15,554 nucleotides of DNA, from assembly GCA_021396245.1 (NCBI GenBank), contig WNYE01000186.1, positions 1 through 15,554 on the forward strand. The letters are read 5' to 3'. Below are positions 11,050 through 15,554 of the stretch, in pieces. The notes below the pieces were generated by a model. The model was given only the letters and a program-made list of their open reading frames with translations, was not told where the DNA came from and did no database searches. Source of the stretch: Sporothrix humicola (Eukaryota > Ascomycota > Sordariomycetes > Ophiostomatales > Ophiostomataceae). How positions within the stretch are numbered: position 1 is the first letter of the stretch; every line of letters starts with the position of its first letter. A program made the translations under genes and the position numbers.

Positions 11050-11530
11050 TTTATTTTTATAGTAATAAAAACTTTTAAAAATCGACGTTTATTCTTATAA
11101 AAATAAAGTGCTTTTATAGTAATGTAAATAAAGCGTAAAACGAAAAAAATATTAAATTATAAAGAAATTTTATCTTTGTAAAAATAAGTTTATCGTGAAA
11201 AACGAAAAACTTTATTTTTATAAAAATAAACTTTTCGTATAGTAATGGAAACGGGGTATTATTCTTGTAAAAATAAAAGTGGTTAATGTAATATTTATTT
11301 TCGTAAAAATAAAAAAAAGTATAGATGAAAAGAAGGTTTTATTTTTATAAGAATAAACTTTTTATGTAAGGATGTAGGTGAGACTATTTTTGTAAGAATA
11401 AACTTTTTGTGTAAAAATTTAGGTGAGACCGTTTTTACAAAAATAAATATTCTTTGTAAAGATACGGGTGGGGATTATGAAAATAAGTTTTATGTGTAAA
11501 GATGTAAATAGGGATTATTATTGCGAAGAC
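11050..11530. repeat. Degenerate tandem array, period about 45 bases
   Basis: Words of the form TTTTTATAAAAATAAAC followed by a GTAAAGATG-like part and GGTGAGAC recur. GGTGAGAC occurs at 11377 and 11422, and its variant GGTGGGGA at 11467, giving a 45-base step. A shorter step leads to the next copy near 11507. Copies to the left (11055-11330) are more diverged but keep the self-complementary TTTTTATAAAAA core. The array abuts the truncated 5' end of the SNF2-like relic. Similar A+T words occur in the 4812-5235 repeat, so the two may be related. Confidence 0.7.
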
Positions 11531-11688
11531 GTAAGCGAATTATTATTCTTATAAGAATAATATATATAATAGGTTACAAAAGATATATATACTTTTCTTA
11601 CAAAAATAAATAAATAAAAAATATAAAAAAAAAACCGAAAGATAAAAAAAAAAAAAAAATAAAAATATACTTTTTTATTATTCTTTAC

Positions 11689-11701
11689 AGCGCGAAGCGC
11701 T
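11689..11701. other. Small GC-rich hairpin in A+T-rich spacer
   Basis: AGCGC-GAA-GCGCT is a perfect 5-bp inverted repeat around a 3-base loop, standing out between an A-run to its left and the next relic. It contains no CpA or TpG and so could survive RIP. A role as terminator or element end is possible but nothing else supports one. Confidence 0.4.
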
Positions 11702-12167
11702 TAAAGTTTAAGATAAAAGTTCGATTTCGAGAGATTAGCGTTTTAGATATTACTGTCTTTAATATTATTGAAAATAATACTAAATCCGTAGTATACGTAT
11801 ATTATAAAGAATAAGCCAAAGATGTTATGTAGCTTACGAAATGTTTATATAATAGTGGTTATAAGAACTACTATTAAATGTGGATAAAAAATTACTTTAT
11901 TTAGCTTTTTTATAACGTTATGGATAGTACGTTTTAACGTACTATACAAAGTAAGGCCGTACGTTATAGTCTTTTTAATACTAGTCTCATTAACCAAAAG
12001 ATAAAAGTACAAAGGTTACTTAAACATCTTTAAAATAAACCTTACATTTACAAAAAAAATAGTTAGTAAAAAATACGAGGTAACGAAGCGTATTTAATAA
12101 CCCGTTACTTACCGATAAATTAATACGCTTTAAAAAAAAAAAACACATTCTCGTTAACATCTTCAAA
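11702..12167. other. Stretch without an assignable gene
   Basis: Composition is RIP-like and frames are short. The frame of the minus-strand relic to the right can be followed past its TAG at 12168-12170 for some codons, so that gene may originally have extended into this stretch, the TAG being a mutated Gln or Trp codon. The small open stretch 12205-12020 on the minus strand looks like a shadow: it overlaps that relic in another frame and resembles nothing I know. Confidence 0.4.
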
Positions 12168-13870
12168 CTACAAAGTGACGGTTTTTTTATCGTTGGATAA
12201 GACAATAAATGTCTTTTTTTTTACCGCGGAGAAAGTAACGTTAATAAATTTAGTCTCGTTCACTATACGTATAATATACACGATTTTCTTATAGACGGTG
12301 TTTATAATACTCTCGTTAACGAAATATACGATAACCTCCTTAATTATATTATTTAACACTTCGTAGATATTTTCCGTTTAACCGTTAATTACGTTATTAA
12401 CTAAAACCTCGTTTAACGTTTCTAAAATACGCTTAATACTTTCGTTAACTTGTTCGTAACCGAGTGTTTCGTTTAACCGCGTAGGCTACGATAAAAGAAT
12501 ATATAGTTTAAAAAGGGCGTTAAGTGTTATTTAGTTTAACGTTACTCGATATTCCGTACCGTCCGTATAACGTTATTTGAATGTGGTACGATTAAGATTC
12601 GTTGTAGTATTACCGCGTATTAACTCGATAGTTACTTTACGGACGTGTTAAGCGACTTTAATTTTTATGTGGCCGCGTTAGATAAGATTTTGTACGTCGG
12701 TGTTTTTATCTTTAGTAAAAATATAAATAAAGTAACGATCGACGAATATATTTAGTACTCGTTTTAATACTTTGATTAATCGTTTTATAATATACCTTAT
12801 ATCGATATTATATTAATTTACGTTAATTAATTCCGGTAATAATACACTAACTATATTTTATAAACGTTAAATAATAAAGTTTTTAAAAGTCTCGTTTTAA
12901 AAACTAACCGTAATAAAAAGATTAAACTTTCCGTTGCCGCGTCGTTTAAGAAAAGCGTAAAACGAAATATAAACCTAAACCTAGTCGTCGACCGTGTATT
13001 CGTAAATCCGTTTATCGTACACGTCGTTAATATTTACGTCGGCTTTTGACTTAGTTTTGTATTACTTCGTATCGGCGTTATTTATTACGTAACAAAGGGC
13101 GTTAAAATAAACGTAAAGAATCGTGCCGCGACTGTTAAGGTTGTTATTATTTAACTTTAATAAGTATTAAGCCTTAGTAATAATTGTACGGGGGAGATTT
13201 TCGTTTTACGTTAAGAGGTAAGTTTAAAGTGATAAGTTAATGTTTAAGACGTGTAATACCGTAAAAAAATTTTTAATGTTGAAAAAGCGTATAGTTTTAT
13301 TATTAAGAACCTCGTTAACTAAGTTATTATCGCCATCGACTTAAAAATTAACTTTAACTAGTCTCGCGTAGTACTCGAACAAATCGCCACTTAATGTAAA
13401 ATAATTAATATATAAAAAAGAAAAAAAAAAGGGTAAACATTAAATATAATAGGATATTTTATACCTTCCGTGTCGATAAACGTATTAAACGTAGTTGTAT
13501 CTTTGAAACCGATATAACCGGCAATAATTACGTTATACTCGGTGAACTTGTATTAGTTTAAAATACGGTAATACTTCTTTAAAAGACTCGATTAGTTACG
13601 TTTTTAAAGGGTTATAATAATAAAATTATTTAACTTTACCGGCGAATCGAACATTAGTATTCTCGGTTAAAGAAGACGAATATAGTACGAGGGGGTATTA
13701 CTATGGTGAAGAATATTTTCGTAGTTATATTTATTTTTTACTCCGTTAATAATAACGTAATCCGGCGGCGTATATTTAGTTTTGTTAAGTTATGTAACCT
13801 TGGTAGTATTTTTACGGCGAAGTATCGTAAAATTCGATAAGGTAAGATAATTAAGTCGATAAAAAAAAAT
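12168..13870 (-). pseudogene. RIP-inactivated gene of unknown family
   Basis: Reading right to left, the minus strand is readable in one frame from about 13870 to 13440 and in another from about 13370 to 12168, with a T-rich, intron-like or indel-bearing stretch between (13380-13440). The first part includes AGYIGFKDTTTFNTF (about 13478-13434). The second includes NNADTK (about 13083-13066), a basic KRRGNGK (12937-12917), FTKDKNTD near 12717-12694, and a Glu/Asn/Leu-rich tract (GYEQVNESIKRILETLNEV, around 12462-12406) that looks helical. The stretch 12359-12168 is stop-free. Stops elsewhere are mostly TAA/TAG where Gln would suit. No family was recognised. Convergence or divergence with neighbours gives no further clue, and the true ends are unknown. 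Confidence 0.45.
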
Positions 13871-13874
13871 ATTA

Positions 13875-14270
13875 TAATTTTAATATATGGAGAACGGAAA
13901 TGTAATAATTGAAAAAGAAAAATAAAGTATTAATTTTTTAGGGTGTCGGAGAGTATTAAAAAATTAATTAGTGGAAAAGGATATAATTATATCGTAATGA
14001 ATAAAGTAAACGAATTTTAACGTTAAACTAAAAATAGTTTAATAACGTAATAAATATAGAATAAACGTAAGTTAATAAAACTAACAAAGATAAATCGGAC
14101 ACGGGGTTAATAAAACCGAAAATAAATATTTTTTTGTTTATTAAATAAAAAAAAAAAACGAAAAAAAAAATAAAGAAATATAAACTATTATTATTTAAAA
14201 AATAAAAAAAAAAAAAACTTAATATACTTCTTTTATATACAACAGTTACCGAAAATAAAACGAAAAAATA
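13875..14270. other. A+T-rich spacer, no gene seen
   Basis: About 400 bases with long A-runs near 14140-14220 and no sustained frame on either strand. It separates two minus-strand relics. No repeat unit was recognised here. Confidence 0.5.
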
Positions 14271-14399
14271 TAATATTATCGTCGTTATCGTTCTTTAATA
14301 CAATAAATATAATATTATCTTATTAAGTAATTACATTAGGGTTCTCGAAATTTTTTAATAAAACCTTTTTTTAACAATAAACGATATCGTATAAAGGGT

Positions 14400-15200
14400 T
14401 TTTATAAACACCGTAACTAAAAATACCTAAAATAATCCGTATATACCCGCGTATAGTAATAACGTGTAAAATAAAATATATCTTTTCTTTTATTATATTT
14501 CAATCTTGTTTATGTCGGAAAACGCAATACTGTTTCGTCGGTAAACTTATATCGCCCGCTCGTTCTTAAAGGCTCGTTCTAACTATCTTCGTTTAAGGGC
14601 TTCGTAAAGTAAAAATCGTTAAAACATTAATCGCCTTTAGACTTCGCGGGACGTTTAGTAACCGTAACTTTTTATAACCGCTATTAACGTTAAAGTGTAA
14701 CACGGTAACGTATAAAGTATAAACGTAGTTATAAATACTTAAAGGATAAAGGTTACTATTAAAAGATATATTAACAAATGTTTAATAAAAGATACTTTCT
14801 TTTTATACTATACTTCCACTTTTTTAACTACCTCTCGGCGTAATTTCGTTAATAAAGTTTATAACGAATAAAGGTGGTTTTTTATTTACTTTAAGTTATA
14901 ATGTAACCGTGACCGTGTTTATATTTTAAACTTAAACTAAAGTTGAGGATAGTTTTAGTTTTAAGTTTATTTTTTCTTTAAGAAAACCGGTGAATAAAAA
15001 CTCGCGTATATACGTTACCGTCGTTGTTTTATAACTAAAGTACGTACGTTTCTGAAGATTTTTTTAAATAAAACCCGGTATCGCGGCGGTAATTTTAATA
15101 AAATTAAGTGTAAGGCTCGTTATATTAAAAGAGTGTTAAGCGTGTAAATAAATAGTAAAAAAAGTTATAAAAAGTTATCGTTCGTGGATATATATTTTAA
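14400..15200 (-). pseudogene. Possible RIP-inactivated minus-strand gene, weakly supported
   Basis: One minus-strand frame is readable from about 15200 down to about 14400, with many RIP-type stops. The least mutated part, about 14637-14513, retains some CpA on the plus strand and reads as a polar segment including TKPLNEDS and then NEPLRTSGRYKFTDETVL. Further upstream in the frame is a basic stretch ending in LKKWKYSIKRK (about 14827-14795), with an invariant-looking Trp. That is vaguely like the end of a fungal Clr5 DNA-binding domain, but the resemblance is too weak for a call. Other frames here are also fairly readable, so strand and boundaries may be wrong. Confidence 0.3.
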
Positions 15201-15554
15201 TGTTTAATTGTTATTGTAAAAAGAAAATAAAAACTTAAAAAGAGAAAGGGGGACATTAGTCTTTAAATACTTTTTTTTTGTTCACTTAGATATAACGAAC
15301 AAAAAAAAAAGTTTGTAAATAAACGAGTTTTTAAAATAATAAAACTTTATAACGTTTAAAATATAAGTTAAAAAATATTTTAATAATAATAATATATTTA
15401 TTATTGAATCGGGATACTTTAAATATATAATATAATAACGATATTAATTAAATAAAATAATATTTTTAAGGTTATACTTTTAAAATGAAAATGTTATTCT
15501 TAAAAGATTTAAAATTATAATAATTTTAATTTTATAAGAATAACTTTTTAAATA
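15201..15554. other. A+T-rich end of window, no gene seen
   Basis: Mostly A+T with ATAATAATAATATATTTATT-like sequence. Around 15241-15256 is a short G-rich patch (AGAGAAAGGGGGAC) that stands out locally. Nothing coding, and no telomere-type repeat, was seen. The opposite end (1-200) is similar in composition. Confidence 0.5.

Larger units (their letters stand above)
1..15554. other. A+T-rich block with a strong RIP-like mutation signature
   Basis: In two 60-base stretches counted by hand (421-480 and 1321-1380) I found CpA 1, TpG 3, ApC 12, GpT 7, TpA 13 and ApT 9. That gives (CpA+TpG)/(ApC+GpT) of about 0.2 and TpA/ApT of about 1.4. Most remaining cytosines are followed by G: in six sampled lines CpG occurs about 29 times and GpC about 5. 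RIP in filamentous fungi targets duplicated DNA and converts CpA to TpA on both strands, which leaves this profile and creates stops at Gln and Trp codons. The relics listed below show the expected changes (His to Tyr, Ser to Leu, Thr to Ile, Ala to Thr, Gln/Trp to stop) and few or no frameshifts. The assignment to an ascomycete is inferred from the process, not from a species marker. Confidence 0.85.

Noticed and set aside
12020..12205. A 61-residue open frame on the minus strand.
   Set aside because: It overlaps the end of the better supported minus-strand relic in a different frame and has no recognisable motif.
14330..14345. TTAGGG near 14336 as a telomere repeat.
   Set aside because: It occurs once with no tandem neighbours, which chance explains.
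1..15554. The sequence might have been written backwards (reversed without complementing), because CpG far exceeds GpC and TpA exceeds ApT.
   Set aside because: Backwards readings look superficially protein-like but show no recognisable motif in order, and reversal would imply an equally abnormal GpC excess. The plus and minus strands as given carry ordered RecQ and SNF2-like motifs, and RIP explains the dinucleotides directly.
1..15554. An alternative genetic code with reassigned stops, as in some ciliates.
   Set aside because: The stops fit RIP products of Gln and Trp codons, and other RIP-type replacements (His to Tyr in DECH, Ser to Leu, Thr to Ile) accompany them. Dinucleotide bias extends into the noncoding spacers.

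Overview
The window looks like a block of filamentous ascomycete (Pezizomycotina) DNA that has been heavily mutated by repeat-induced point mutation (RIP). It is about three-quarters A+T and almost every frame is broken by stops. CpA and TpG are rare, while TpA, ApC, GpT and CpG are common. RIP turns CpA into TpA on both strands and gives exactly this pattern, with stop codons appearing where Gln (CAA/CAG) and Trp (TGG) codons used to be. No intact gene was found, and I saw no tRNA, rRNA, CRISPR array, bacterial-style operon or perfect telomere repeat.

Reading through the RIP-type stops shows decayed genes that keep one frame for long stretches. From left to right: (1) plus strand, about 200-4790, a RecQ-type DEAD/DEAH helicase relic of the fungal telomere-linked helicase (TLH) kind, with a zinc-finger-like N-terminus, an acidic linker and recognisable helicase motifs in the right order; (2) plus strand, about 5590-7145, an unidentified relic; (3) plus strand, about 7390-9088, an unidentified relic carrying 41 copies of a 12-base unit that encodes a Lys-Leu tetrapeptide; (4) minus strand, about 11040 to 9266, a relic resembling SNF2-family helicases, apparently cut off at its 5' end; (5) minus strand, about 13870 to 12168, an unidentified relic; (6) minus strand, about 15200 to 14400, a weakly supported relic.

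Between the relics lie very A+T-rich spacers. Two contain diverged tandem repeats: a unit of about 212 bases at 4812-5235 and a unit of about 45 bases at roughly 11050-11530. One is a purine-rich, poly-A-like tract at 9061-9255.

The genes no longer work together as a system. The helicase relics, the RIP and the tandem repeats suggest a heterochromatic, probably subtelomeric, fungal region. The species cannot be named from this sequence. Family calls rest on motifs read by eye and were not checked by a database search.
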